Source of the DNA: Hexactinellida sp. DTS-2022
Taxonomy: Eukaryota; Porifera; Hexactinellida
Length of the DNA: 64,000 nt
Assembly (NCBI GenBank): GCA_028753945.1
Contig: JAPNXP010000013.1
Location: 2,914,001-2,978,000 of the forward strand
Direction of reading: 5' to 3'
Part shown: positions 12,809-23,889 of the stretch, piece after piece
Layout of the letters: every line of letters begins with the position of its first letter
How positions within the stretch are numbered: the first letter of the stretch is position 1
Position numbers and translations under genes: made by a program
The notes under the pieces: generated by a model
The model's database searches: none
What the model was told of the DNA's origin: nothing
What the model saw: the letters and a program-made list of their open reading frames with translations, nothing else

Positions 12809-13372
12809 CACTAACCGGCCAAAAGTATTTGAACAGCAATAATACGCATTTAGACATTTGAGGTTATACAAGCATAATAACATTAGTAGATGCTACAAAA
12901 TGGCGATTTACATGAAACGATATGTAAAGTATTATAAAACCGCAAAATTTTCAAATTTACATTTTTATGGAGGCGTTAAACTCATTAAATATTTAATTAG
13001 AAAATTAAATAATTAATTTGTTATCATTAAGATGCAATGTTAATATATTTATTCTGATAGCAGATTTGAATTCCACATGGTTTGATTACTCTAAGTGCAT
13101 AATTTCAAATCAATCCGAATATTTTCCACTGTGATACAGCCACATTTCAATTTGTGCCACTTATCTCACAAGTGGCACGTGGCAGAAACACTTATGCCAC
13201 TTCGTGGCTATTTTCAAAATTGAATTGAAATCACTATATTTTGTAATGTATATCTATAGTAAGATATTTATAGTCATTTCAGAGTAGTTTAGATAGCCGT
13301 TAATAAGTTCCCAGACGAGTATTGTGTGTGCATTAAAATCCCCATTGTTCAAATACTTTTGGCCGGTTAGTG
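12809..13372. mobile_element. Tc1/mariner-type MITE, complete
   Basis: 564 bp with perfect 27-bp terminal inverted repeats starting CACTAACCGGCCAAAAGTAT, flanked by TA on both sides (12807-12808; 13373-13374). AT-rich interior without a transposase. Related ends occur at 1-155, 4310 and 39206. Confidence 0.85.
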
Positions 13373-13816
13373 TAGATGGAAACGTAACATCATTCTATGA
13401 TGTGACCAATGAATGGTCTAGCAATGATGTTGCCAAATACTTTACCCGTTGACAGTATAGATGAGCTAAATTCAAATATTGTAGTCTAATCTATTTGGTT
13501 GATTGAGTATCATTGCTCTTTCAAAGAGATCTACATTATTTACGCTCAATTGGATTGAAATGGATGAGTAACAGAAGCAACATTTGTAATTAACATAAAT
13601 TCTAACTTCCAAATTTTATATTATGTAAACGAGAATGCTAAACGCGAATTTCTCATTTACACAAATTCTCGTATGGAATTATTATTGTTTACTAAAAGTG
13701 GGAACAAATAGATTAAAATTTTAAATCAACCTAGAGCTAGAGGTCAGTAGAGGATAGCTTCAACAAGTATTATATACTATTTTGAGCTTGAATTTCGCTT
13801 TGATGAAGATTCAGTA

Positions 13817-14559
13817 CATAGGCGTCGACCATGCCGGGGCGGTCGGGGCGTGCCTTGGCATGAAAGAAGCATGCCGGGGCGGCTACTGTTCCGCCCCGGC
13901 ATAAATCTACAAAATTTCGGTGATTATCTGGTGGTGTTTCGTGACACTTTGGATCGGTCTACCATGGATTGCTATTTTTTATTGATTCTGAAATCTTTTG
14001 AGCAAATTTCCTGCAAGTTTGGACCCACTACAAACATCGCTGGAAAAGTAATAAAACGTTTAGTTCCACACGAACCTATTTGTACTGTGAACATTTTTAG
14101 ACTCAGGTAATTCGAGTGGAACCCAACAAATTTGGTTCGGCTGATCTAAAAATTCTAATTCGATCCATATCATCTCTGCTCGATAGGTAATTAATTAACA
14201 TAAATTGGTGACATATTAATTCACCCGCGGGAAAAGTTTCTGAACCTTTTTTGCACGAACCTATATGATTCGGATGAACACATTAGTTCGTCTAGAACTA
14301 AACTAATAGGTTCGGCCAAACTTAATTCGAACCGTTAAAGCCGCCATGTTTATAGCAAGAATGCAATGTATGTATTGGTCATAAAGTTTAATAGATACCG
14401 ATTTATAGTAAATTTTCATCAAGATAAAAACGACTTTTTGAAAAAAATGTGAACATTAGGTAAAATTACTTTTCTGAGACAAGTTTTATACTAGGTGATA
14501 TTTAAAAAATTGTTAACTCGCCCCGGTATGACTTCCTGAAAAATTTTTCGACGCCACTG
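13817..14559. mobile_element. hAT-type non-autonomous element (743 bp)
   Basis: Ends CATAGGCGTCGACC and TTTCGACGCCACTG with a perfect 8-bp TSD ATTCAGTA (13809-13816 and 14560-14567). The subterminal region is rich in GCCGGGGCGG on the left and CGCCCCGGTATG on the right. Interior open frames show no known domain. Confidence 0.85.
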
Positions 14560-15158
14560 ATTCAGTATGAATATAATATTATTGACTTAGTGACGTAAAT
14601 AATTAACGAAGCTGTGATTATTAAAATTCACCAAATACATATCCTTCGACTATTTTTATAATGGTCTTAGGGTTAGCAGGTTTCGTCCTTGTTGGTAAAA
14701 TTTAGTGGTTAAGTCCTGGTTTAAACTGTCCTAGATAAATCCTCATGAGTGGACCAAACTAGATGAAACTGGACCTAATTAATGAACGAAATGTAAATTT
14801 TTAAGTACAATCTCTAAATTACTAAAGAAATATGTGGGTTTAAATCTGTTAACTTCTATAGTTCGTCGCATCCCCTCAGTTCTCTATGACAAGTTACAAG
14901 CTTGGCTGTTTTTCAAGCTCGTATCATAGCCTACTATACATAAAGCCTCACAGTAACTTGTCGATTTTGGACCAGGGATGTCGGAGTCGACCTAGCTATT
15001 TTGTTACAAAATATATCGATATATGGTTTTAATAGGTTGATGTAGGGTATAATAACGTAATCTAGATAGTGAAGGCACAAAACTACTACTTTAATCTATT
15101 TTTTGAAATTTGAAATATTTGAATTTAGTCAACCAATAAATGTTAATTATGGTATATA

Positions 15159-15723
15159 TATTGCAGTGTATTATAAAACTTAGTGAGTACGCGTACACAC
15201 CATTTAAGTTTGGTGTGTACGCGTACTCACCAAACTGTGTAGTGAGTACGCGTACACCCTAGATGTAATTTGTGTGTTAGAGTAACTTTCATGATATGGG
15301 TTGTTTTCTGGGATTCTAAGCTCTAAGCTTCTAAGCTATTCAAAGCTGTTTTCTCCGATTCTAAGCTCATTTATATTTAGGAATAATTATTGTCTCAATC
15401 AATAAGTTAATTTATGTAAAACCTCTGAATATAGTTAATTAAGAATCCGTAATACATTCCAAATGAAAGTTGAATTTAGTGATTACAATTCTGTTTAGAA
15501 TCCCTTGATATCTCACTTCATGATTTCCAGCTTCTTAACTAACTATATTCAGAGGTTTTACATAAATCAAGCGTGAAACAACTCATTACACGAATGTTAC
15601 TCTAACACACAAATTTCATTTAGGGTGTACGCGTACTCACTACACAGTTTGGTGAGTACGCGTACACACCAAACATAAATGGTGTGTATGCGTACTCACT
15701 AAGTTCTCTAATACACTGCAACA
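15159..15723. mobile_element. Palindromic MITE of the Ginger-like family
   Basis: 565 bp, nearly one long hairpin. The ends (TATTGCAGTGTATTA; TAATACACTGCAACA) and first 145 bp match the termini of the 4.1-kb Ginger element. Flanked by TATA on both sides (15155-15158; 15724-15727). Each arm holds three alternately oriented copies of GTGAGTACGCGTACACACC around the palindrome GTACGCGTAC. It sits about 110 bp upstream of the P-element THAP start codon. Confidence 0.88.
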
Positions 15724-15833
15724 TATATGTATATACGTATATACACTATACATTTAAACTTTGACATTTCTCCAATTAGTTTCAGATTTAGCATTACATT
15801 CATGCAGTATACTTATTATTTCCTCACGATAAC

Positions 15834-17453
15834 AATGCCCAGCCGCTGGTCAGCTCCCGGATGTAGAAGCAATTATGATAATGACGAGCGAATCCCAGTG
15901 TTCAAGATGCCACACAAACCAGACGAACTTCGACACGCTTGGATTCGAGCACTCCACAGAGATGATATTCATGAACTCAAGACTGTGCACGTTTGTTCCT
16001 TGTATTTTAAGGAAGAAGAAATTGAACGCACCTACAAAGTACCAAATGGCGATGGGACATATCGAGAGATGCCACGAAAGTACCTAAAGCTTAAAGAAGG
16101 AGCTGTACCATCCATTCTACCCGGATGCCCGAATTATTATTCTACACAACTACCAACAAACGTAGTAGACTTTCTATTGATTCTAAAGAAGAAGAACTCT
16201 TCTCACAAGCATTGCATCTTAGCCTGAAATCGAATATTGATGAGTATGAGAGGTTTATATTCAACAGTTTCCAGGATTTGCAAGATAAGTTACCAATTAT
16301 TTGTATTTCTAATGTCATATCATATTGGTATCCCAATCCGAATTATTTGATTTTTTTGCGCCCTCGTTTAGATAATATCAAAATTCTAGTACCTCCGAAT
16401 TTGTTCAGATTCTATTATTTCTTTAGAAAATCTTTAATGTTAATATGCCTTATAAACATATTCGTTTAAATGATTCTTTGTCTCGTCCTTTGATTTCTAA
16501 TGATGATCGCTTTATTTTTCTAACGCACATTGTTTACTGGTTAGATGCCTGGCAGTCATTGCCTGAGAAAGGAGGAAAATTGAGCAAGCATACATTTACT
16601 AGCTTGAGACATGCTTGTCTAGTATTACCTCAAATTACAAACTTCTTAACAGAAAACTGTGGGTATTCATTTCTCTTAACATCATTCCTGCAGACAGATC
16701 CATTGGAACACCATATCGGTTTATATCGTATGATGTCAGGTTACAACTATCACGTTTCTTATCTTCAGATCTTGGAATCGGAGCGTCGTCTTAAAGTTTC
16801 CAGCATCTCACTTAAACTTGTTTTCCAGTCAGACTGTATCTAGCACATCTTCTTTACAAGAGTTCATAGAATCATCATTCTCTTCTGTGGACAGCGTAGA
16901 ATCTGACTGCGAGATTAATTTAGAGCCATTTTTGAATGCAATATCAGACTTATCTATCATTGAGTGTAGTATCCAGGTCCTCCAGTCATTAGCATTTATT
17001 GCGGGCTATTCAACACACCAATACTTGAAGCGTAGCAAGTCATGTTATATATGCCGAGATTAACTATTGATAAAGATCTTATAGACGATCTATCTATATT
17101 TCAATTTAATCTTTTAGACCTCTCTGATCGCGGGTCCTTGAAATACCCTTCTGAGATCGTATTATAATTTATTGTTATCGTTTGGAAGTTTTTATTACCA
17201 TAAAGAATAATAATGAACTGATGGCAATGTATTGGAGGGACCATCTAGGAAAATTCTTGTCGAGCTCTCAACTAATTCTGTTTTGGATTGTAATATCTGT
17301 GATTTCTGGAATAATAGCTGTTTGTTCTGTTCAATTGATGGCTGCCACATCCTTAAGAAACTTGTATTTGTAGTTGTTAACTGTTTTATAGCAAATATAG
17401 TTAAAATTATAACTCAATGGTTATTTCTAATGGTATGGACAAACGAAAACTGA
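15834..17453 (+). pseudogene. THAP-domain P-element transposase, broken
   Basis: The start codon at 15834 opens a THAP domain (MPSRWSAPGCRSNY, then HVCSLYF about 60 residues later, and the AVPS motif before 16120). Two of the four zinc ligands are changed: the first Cys is Trp and the last His is Tyr. A single-base shift near 16145 moves to a frame with KEEELFSQALHLSLKS. The catalytic middle is absent: sequence jumps near 16435 from the coiled region to the C-terminal P domain (TDPLEHHIGLYRMMSGYNYH, about 16695-16755). A further shift occurs near 16820. Comparison with copy 2 shows that about 0.7 kb or more of coding sequence is missing. Not expected to be active as a transposase. Confidence 0.85.
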
Positions 17454-17471
17454 AAAAATTTAGTAAGTAAT

Positions 17472-17617
17472 CATTGCCGACGCCACGTGTAATGAGGTGT
17501 GGGTGTAGTGGGTGTCCACTGTATAGTCTAGTGGGTATCACTGTCCAAGCACCGTTTCATTTCCTTGAGGCAGTGGGTGTCCGAACACCCAGGACACCCC
17601 CGGTGGCGCCGGCCCTG
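17472..17617 (+). mobile_element. GC-rich MITE with 5-bp TSD, copy 1
   Basis: 146 bp from CATTGCCGACGCCACG to GTGGCGCCGGCCCTG, flanked by GTAAT on both sides (17467-17471; 17618-17622). About 90 percent identical to 43939-44075. Contains no ORF. A 5-bp duplication with CAGGG-type ends would fit a hAT5-like group, but this is not proven. Confidence 0.82.
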
Positions 17618-18769
17618 GTAATATTGCTATAATTTTGATATTCGTCTGTTCGTATAGTATTTCTTGCTTTGTATTGTCTTTTTATAGGGAATATTCTATG
17701 ATTTCATCTGGAGGACTGGCTTAATATCTGGAGGGCTACTTTGAATTCCACTAAAGAACCTTTGGTCACCTACTGCTGATTAATACTATATATACGTGTA
17801 TATATATTCATTCACACATCACTTACATTTATTTTATTGCTGTTAGGAGTCAATATTATATATCCTAAATTTGAATTTCTATATACATTCTATGCGAAGT
17901 GGATACGAAACAAATTATACTGTCTAGAATACGTTATTACACCCTACATTAACCTATTAAAACATATATCGATATATTTTGTAACCAAATTGTTAGGTCG
18001 ACTCCAACATCCCTGGTCCAAAATCCACAAGTTACTGTGAGGCCTTATGTATAGTAGGCTATGCCCATATCTATTTCGTAATTTAGTTCGGATGATTCCA
18101 AAATTTGAAAATTATCTTAGAATTGATGCCGAACCTGAAGGTAAGCTAAGTATTCTAATGGCAATGTTATTTAGATCTTCTGAAACCAAATTTTTAGATG
18201 CCTGGACTGTTCTCGACCGCGTTGTAGGCTTTAAACTATAAGTGCATGCAAATAATAATGCAGGAAATGGTCCCGTCTTTGCTTTATACGTATGGTAGTG
18301 TTGTGGTATTAGGGAGGCTTCTTCGTCATCAAGTATGATCCTAGCTTTTCCTTGTTGTTATATGTAAATCTCTATCCCATGTATTTTGGATGCAGAATAT
18401 TAGCAAGGTAGTGAATTGGTGTCACTTTGTGTTGCTATGAAAATTCAAAAACTAATTATTCGCTACTATTTAGCATTATATCTTATTGGTTACGCAAATG
18501 TTGGCAAATATCGTATAACAAGAACAATTAAGCACTAACGGACAATTTCATCAATGAGCAACGCGCTATGAACTCATATTGGATTTTTGAAATAGAAGTA
18601 AATTAGTTTTGTAGAATTCGGAGGTGATTTAGTGTGATGCACCAGTGACTGTTATACTAGAAAAATTAATCTAAGTATTATATGAGTTCTAATAAACATT
18701 ATAATTACATTCAGTGAACATATATACTACCTTTACATGAGTGTATAAATCCTTTTATTCCTTCAGAAC

Positions 18770-19420
18770 TGGACTTTTCTGAAATCTTCCCCATGTTCAA
18801 GATATTTGAGCAATATTCATGGGTGAATATTGAAAGATTGTTACAAACCAAAAATTTTGTATTTCATTGATTCACAATAAATCACCCAGAACTAAACTTT
18901 TGAGACTGCATACAACATTTTTGATGATGCCATTCAATTTCCAGCTATCAATAATATGTATGCCAATAATACTTCACTTTTGAGTACCTGCTTCCCAAAT
19001 GCCTATTTCCTATAAACTGCAGTTATAAGCCACTGTGAGACAGCTTGTTTCTCACATGTTCAGCAAGTTTAAAAGGTAAATTACAAGCATCAAACAAAGA
19101 GTAACTTGATCATCAAGAGCAACTTTTTCTTGAGAGTTTATCCTGATAGTGAAGCTTTTCATTTTGGGTTGAATATTCGTATTGCATGCATCTTTTGCTG
19201 TTGGAAGGATCTTATCTATAATTACAGCACAGTGAGTTTGATATAGAAAGAGTTTCTTAGGAATTATATGAATCACATTTCGCAAGGTGAGCTCTAAGCC
19301 TCAAGGTTTTGCACTTACAAAAGTATTGCATTTAATACATTTGTCCTTTGTTACTTCCCCTCCTTTAATCGTTATTAAAAATTTCCACATTGAGTCATTG
19401 GGTGTTCCTCCGAAACATGA
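18770..19420. repeat. Diverged dispersed repeat, second copy of 12080-12380
   Basis: Shares scattered blocks in the same order with 12080-12380: CCATGTTCAAGA, AATATTCATGGG/TTAATCATGGGA, ATGCCATTCA.TTT, ATATGTC/TATGCC and CCTATTTCC. Identity is low. It could be the remains of one old element family; no coding content recognised. Confidence 0.35.
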
Positions 19421-19659
19421 ATACTTAATGGTGAATTTCAAGATTATTCCCGAAATTTTTTAGTTAAATATCCTAATACTTATACTAATTAAGATGAATA
19501 ATTATCACAAGCAGGACTATGTCAATTCATTTTGAACTTTTTGAATTAAATTGATTGAGTTTGTTTATAGATAATGAATTAATTGATTGAATTATTGGTG
19601 GAACTTGAGTTTTTTTATAATCCTTTGAATGATCTGAAATTTTTCTCAATTAATTTCAA

Positions 19660-20190
19660 TTGAATGAGTTGATTTGATTTGATTTGATTTATCTGAGCCT
19701 GCAGTTCCTCAATTTTCTGTTCGTCCTCTCAATTGTACTGTAGAACCTACTTAATACGACTACGCAAGAATGGTCAAAATTTGCTCGCTTATCTAAAGTT
19801 AGTATTAACCTGTGCATATCTATTGAAAATGATTTGAAGGTTTAATGTGAGAAATCTCGGTGATCAGTGTAATAAATAATAGATGCTAACCTCGCCATAA
19901 TCCTTAGACCTATTATTACAGTACAGCCGTCGTACCCCGCCCAGATCCCCAGAAAAGCCCTGGGGATCCAGAGACTTCAAAGAAGTTACACACAGCTGCC
20001 CGAAATATATCTGGATCCGGATAATAGACACCTATATAGTTGTGATACGAACAACGGCCCTGAATGTGTTGAAACGCAATATTTGTCTAGACTTGAATTG
20101 ATTTGAAATTAAGATTATTTAATTCAATTTAAATTGAATTGAGTGAATTGAATTGAATGATCTGATGAAAGTTCAATAATGATTTGATTT
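19660..20190. repeat. GATTT/GAATT simple-repeat tracts
   Basis: Includes four tandem GATTT units (about 19671-19690) and long degenerate TTGAATTGA stretches up to 20160. Low-complexity sequence, no gene. Confidence 0.6.
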
Positions 20191-20482
20191 AGTTGATTGA
20201 GTGGAAGAAGGCAAAAATGATTGAACTGCATGATCTAGTGGACGCTACGACATTCGTGTGGGGCGATAAAACGGCCAGCGGCTATAGATAACAATCGGAG
20301 AGGGTGCGATGGGAAGTGGTTCAATTCGCTAGGTGTGCGACCGACTAAGAAAGATTGAGAACGCTGATATAGATCTTTATGTTGTTATGATGTTATCTAA
20401 AAATAAGACACTGTATTGAAATGTATGAATTCACACCGCGTAACGTTTTAGTGAGCCGTCGCAAAGTGAAATTTGCAATATA

Positions 20483-20540
20483 CAGTCGACCGTTTGATAG
20501 GGCCACCGATTAATAGATTTCCCCGCTTAATTGTCAGGTC
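20483..20540. mobile_element. Left end of a pogo/Tigger-like element
   Basis: TA followed by CAGTCGACCGTTTGATAGGG and CCACCGATTAATAG, matching the CAGTCGACTCCGCTTAATAG ends seen at 28162. No right end or transposase was found, so it is probably truncated. Confidence 0.55.
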
Positions 20541-21760
20541 GCTTAACATCGATATCGGGACACGCTGGACAAAAGTGTGAAATTTTTTAGACTTATCTTT
20601 TTGACCCTAGCATCAGATTTTTGGCGGCCACACGACGAACGGATACATTTTCGATTTACTCTTGGGTTTTAAAAATTGCGGCTCTACTAAATCGCCGATA
20701 TTTCCCGAAAGCGAACTTTCTCAATAACTATTCTGGTCTCAAAATCTATTCTGGTTTAACGACCAGATACGTTGACCACATGAAATTCCCCCTTGTTTAA
20801 GGGTCCATTTACCCAAAGTTTATCCCTAGCAAAGCATTAATGTCTTGAGATCGAATTAGTCCTAAGGCTATCGAGTGCACCCTTGTTCGATTCCCTTCAG
20901 CTATCTGAGTATATTTATATACATAGTGACGCTCTAAATCGTCATTTGAAGCTATTCACGACTTTTCCTTTTCAAGTTGTCATCAACTAGAAACATTCAC
21001 TATTAAGGGGCACACATAATGGTGAAACACTGGACTTACCCTTGTTTTGTAATACGGTTGAATCGAATTTAATTTTCTACTTTTAAGATAAATTCAACTT
21101 TTTAAATCTTACTGTTTTTTTCAACTTGCGATATTTATTTTGATGCACAATGGCACATCACCCTGAACTAGGGCTTTAAAAAAATTTCAATTACCGTGAC
21201 AGTTTAATGCTAACCTATAAGCGCAATATTCTATTACTTCAAAAATATAAAATAGCTGTAATACCTCACTTCATACGTCCACAGTTAGAATTTAGTATGT
21301 CAGAAAGAATTTTCAAATCAGTAATGACCAGTGTATATCCATTCAATTAATTCCTTAAATGCATACAACTTGTGGATTCTAACAACTTCTTTTTGTTGCT
21401 AACATAGATTAGTTTCATATTACAGTGAGTATTTAATAAAAAGAGTATTTAAGCAATAATTTGCCAAAAAGATTTGATATTTCTTCCGTTACTGAACTTT
21501 TAAGCCTCAAAACTTTATCTGTCGCGTTATGTCACGTTTTCTCAGGAATTTTATATGATAGCATTTTAATTTACCTATTTACTAAAGCCCCTTCTGAATT
21601 CCCGAAAAGCCCGATAACATAGTTATACCTCGAAACTTGCTGGGTCACTTGAAATATGATATAAATTTAAAATATATAATTACAAAAGGTTGTATGAAAC
21701 ATTATGGTTGCTTGGCTGAATTATGGAAATTTGCTTTCGACTTCTAATTATATCCTTCTA

Positions 21761-21944
21761 CAAATACGGTGGATGCCGGTTTTAGGCACATCGTCGGGAA
21801 CTGCACTGATGTGCTTATAACCGGAATGTTCTTATAACCGACATAAATTATATAGGGTATATGGCAACCGTTTAACCAACATGGTGTTCTTACGTATATC
21901 CGATATGTTCTTATAACCGGTGTGCTTTTATTCGACATCTACTG
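21761..21944. mobile_element. pogo-like MITE (CTTATAACCG type)
   Basis: 184 bp flanked by TA (21759-21760; 21945-21946). The ends are imperfect inverted repeats and the interior repeats TGTTCTTATAACCG three to four times. A distinct TIR family from its neighbours. Confidence 0.7.
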
Positions 21945-22155
21945 TATTCTTAGGAATATTAATAACTAAGAATATGATTCTAAACATACTTCATCAGTGT
22001 AGCAAACAACTTATGTCCTATAATCTGGACTAAATATTTGTCGGTATATTATAAATTAAAAATTCATCAAATATAATCAACATTTCTTAGGTTATGTATT
22101 TATTGTATACTCACTCGATTCGCTTGCTAGGTCGCTTCGCGGCATAACACAAACA

Positions 22156-22180
22156 CAACCAACCGCTATGCGGTTGGTTG
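22156..22180. repeat. Perfect 11-bp stem hairpin
   Basis: CAACCAACCGC, a 3-base loop, then GCGGTTGGTTG. It directly abuts the left end of the MITE at 22185 and overlaps its TSD. No terminator role can be claimed in an animal genome. Confidence 0.6.
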
Positions 22181-22184
22181 CGGT

Positions 22185-22529
22185 CATAGGCGTCGAACCT
22201 TCCATTTTTTCTGAAAATCTCGGGGGGGGGCAGCCAGAGAACATTAAAAGACATTTATTTTATGTTGCAATTAATACGCAAAAATCAAAAATAATTTGTA
22301 AATTTATAACGTAAGTGGGATGTAAATTTACTGAGAAAGCTTTATGCAACTTGACATTTGGGGCAAATTAACAACATGATATCTTCCACTGTTTCAGCTA
22401 ATTTTCTCGACAAACGCCAGCTGAGGGTTACGAAAACTTCGGGGGGGGAGGACGAGACCAATGCTGCCCCCCCCGACATTTTTTCTGGGGGGGGGGCATG
22501 CCCCCCGCCCCCCAGCAATGACACCTATG
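22185..22529. mobile_element. hAT-type MITE with G/C homopolymers
   Basis: 345 bp from CATAGGCGTCGAACC to AATGACACCTATG, with a perfect 8-bp TSD GTTGCGGT (22177-22184; 22530-22537). Contains runs of 7-9 G or C. The overlapping short ORFs rich in Gly and Pro are artefacts of these runs. Confidence 0.88.
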
Positions 22530-22739
22530 GTTGCGGTTTCTACTTCTAACATTAAATAGGTAGAACAAGGTGCGATCATTTGTGCCATGTTAAGTGAATT
22601 TGAGTAAGCTTTTATTTATATTTTATTTGTAATTCTATACATCGGATTATCGCAAACTGAATTTCCTAAGTAATTGTTATTTGCTTTGACTTAATTACAT
22701 TGACTGTGTTCCGTGGATGTTTAAGTTGATAGACTGTAT

Positions 22740-23019
22740 CAGGGGCGTCAGAAGGGGGGGGGCGCAGGGGGGCACGTGCCCCCCTCAAAGATCTCGGTGC
22801 CCCCCTCATCTGTACATCCCCTCGCCTGTGCCCCTTCCCCTGTCCAAATAGATGAAATAACAACACCAATGATACACATGAGTTCAAATATCATGATACT
22901 ACTGCTCTTATCCGATGTGAAACTATCAAAAAAGACATAAAATCACGTGGGGTTTTATACTACTAAGAATTAGCTTTTTGTCTGTGCCCCCTCCCCGATT
23001 TCACGCTTCCGACCCCCTG
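22740..23019. mobile_element. hAT-type MITE (CAGGGGCGTCAGAAGGGG)
   Basis: 280 bp ending GCTTCCGACCCCCTG, with a perfect 8-bp TSD GACTGTAT (22732-22739; 23020-23027). The interior contains GTGCCCCCCTC repeats. No ORF of note. Confidence 0.88.
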
Positions 23020-23192
23020 GACTGTATATATATCCGATTATGTCTTTTTATCTCTCTTAAAGTATTTTTTTTCAAAAGTCAAGGGTTTTGAAACATTTTA
23101 TGAAAAAGGAATTGAGCTTTTTTCATCCATTTTTGTTATCCATTTTTTTCTTAAAAGACATAATTTGGATAGATATATAATATACGTATTTA

Positions 23193-23364
23193 CAGTCGAG
23201 TTCGCTTAATAGCAACCTGTGTTTGACAATAAATCTGTTTGCTAGTAGGCTAATTTACTAATGAGGAAAATAAATTTTCAGTATGTATCACGCTTGGGAT
23301 CTGAAAATCGGTTACTAATAAAGCAATATTATATAATATTATTGCTAATTGGGCAACTCCACTG
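23193..23364. mobile_element. pogo-like MITE (TTCGCTTAATAGCAA type)
   Basis: 172 bp, CAGTCGAGTTCGCTTAATAG to TTGGGCAACTCCACTG, flanked by TA (23191-23192; 23365-23366). Related to the elements at 31354 and 61684. Confidence 0.8.
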
Positions 23365-23381
23365 TATATATATACATAAAT

Positions 23382-23527
23382 CATAGGCGTAGCTCCCGGT
23401 CCGGCTGGTTCGGCCATGGCCGGACCAGTTTTCATTTATTCTACTATTTTATATAGGACGGTCCGGTTTTGGCCGGACCACTTTGACTGTTTGGCCGGAG
23501 AGTTTTCAAAGCCGTGCGACGCCCGTG
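23382..23527. mobile_element. GC-rich hAT-like MITE, boundaries uncertain
   Basis: Starts CATAGGCGTAGCTCCCGG and ends GTGCGACGCCCGTG. It has several GGCCGGACCA repeats inside. Flanks do not form a clear TSD because both sides are AT/TA repeats. Confidence 0.5.
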
Positions 23528-23889
23528 TATATATATATAGGTATATATATATACACGCATTACAAAGGCTGGGAAAATTTATGATTTATTTTATTTTTAT
23601 GAATTTTTTATCATTGATTTGATTGAACATAACTCAAATTGTATAATTTAGGTATTCAATTTCGAATTTCGCGAATTTCGCAACCATTCCTGTACTAATA
23701 CATTGACTACTATACATAAATTATTGCCTAAGAGTTTACCGGAGATGCGTTATGCCGATATTGATTATTCATCTCCCATATTGTATTAGATTTGACTATT
23801 ATGTATGAATACGGTTGTGTATAAATGTTTTGATAGATTTTCTAACATTCCTGTTATCTAAATTTTGCTAGCTACTAATATTCCTATTC

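Larger units (their letters stand above)
14926..18063 (+). mobile_element. P-superfamily transposon, copy 1
   Basis: Terminal inverted repeats of about 140 bp (14925-15066 and 17924-18063), over 90 percent identical, starting CATAGCCTACTATACATAA. The flanks CTCGTATC and CCCATATC match at 6 of 8, as expected for an old 8-bp P-type duplication. It encloses a broken THAP/P transposase gene. Two younger MITEs (15159-15723 and 17472-17617) are inserted in it. Drosophila P ends are only 31 bp, so these ends are unusually long. Confidence 0.88.

Noticed and set aside
19931..20380. Possible hAT elements ending CAACGGCCCTG and GAGAACGCTG
   Set aside because: Only single plausible ends were found; flanks do not form duplications and partner ends are missing.
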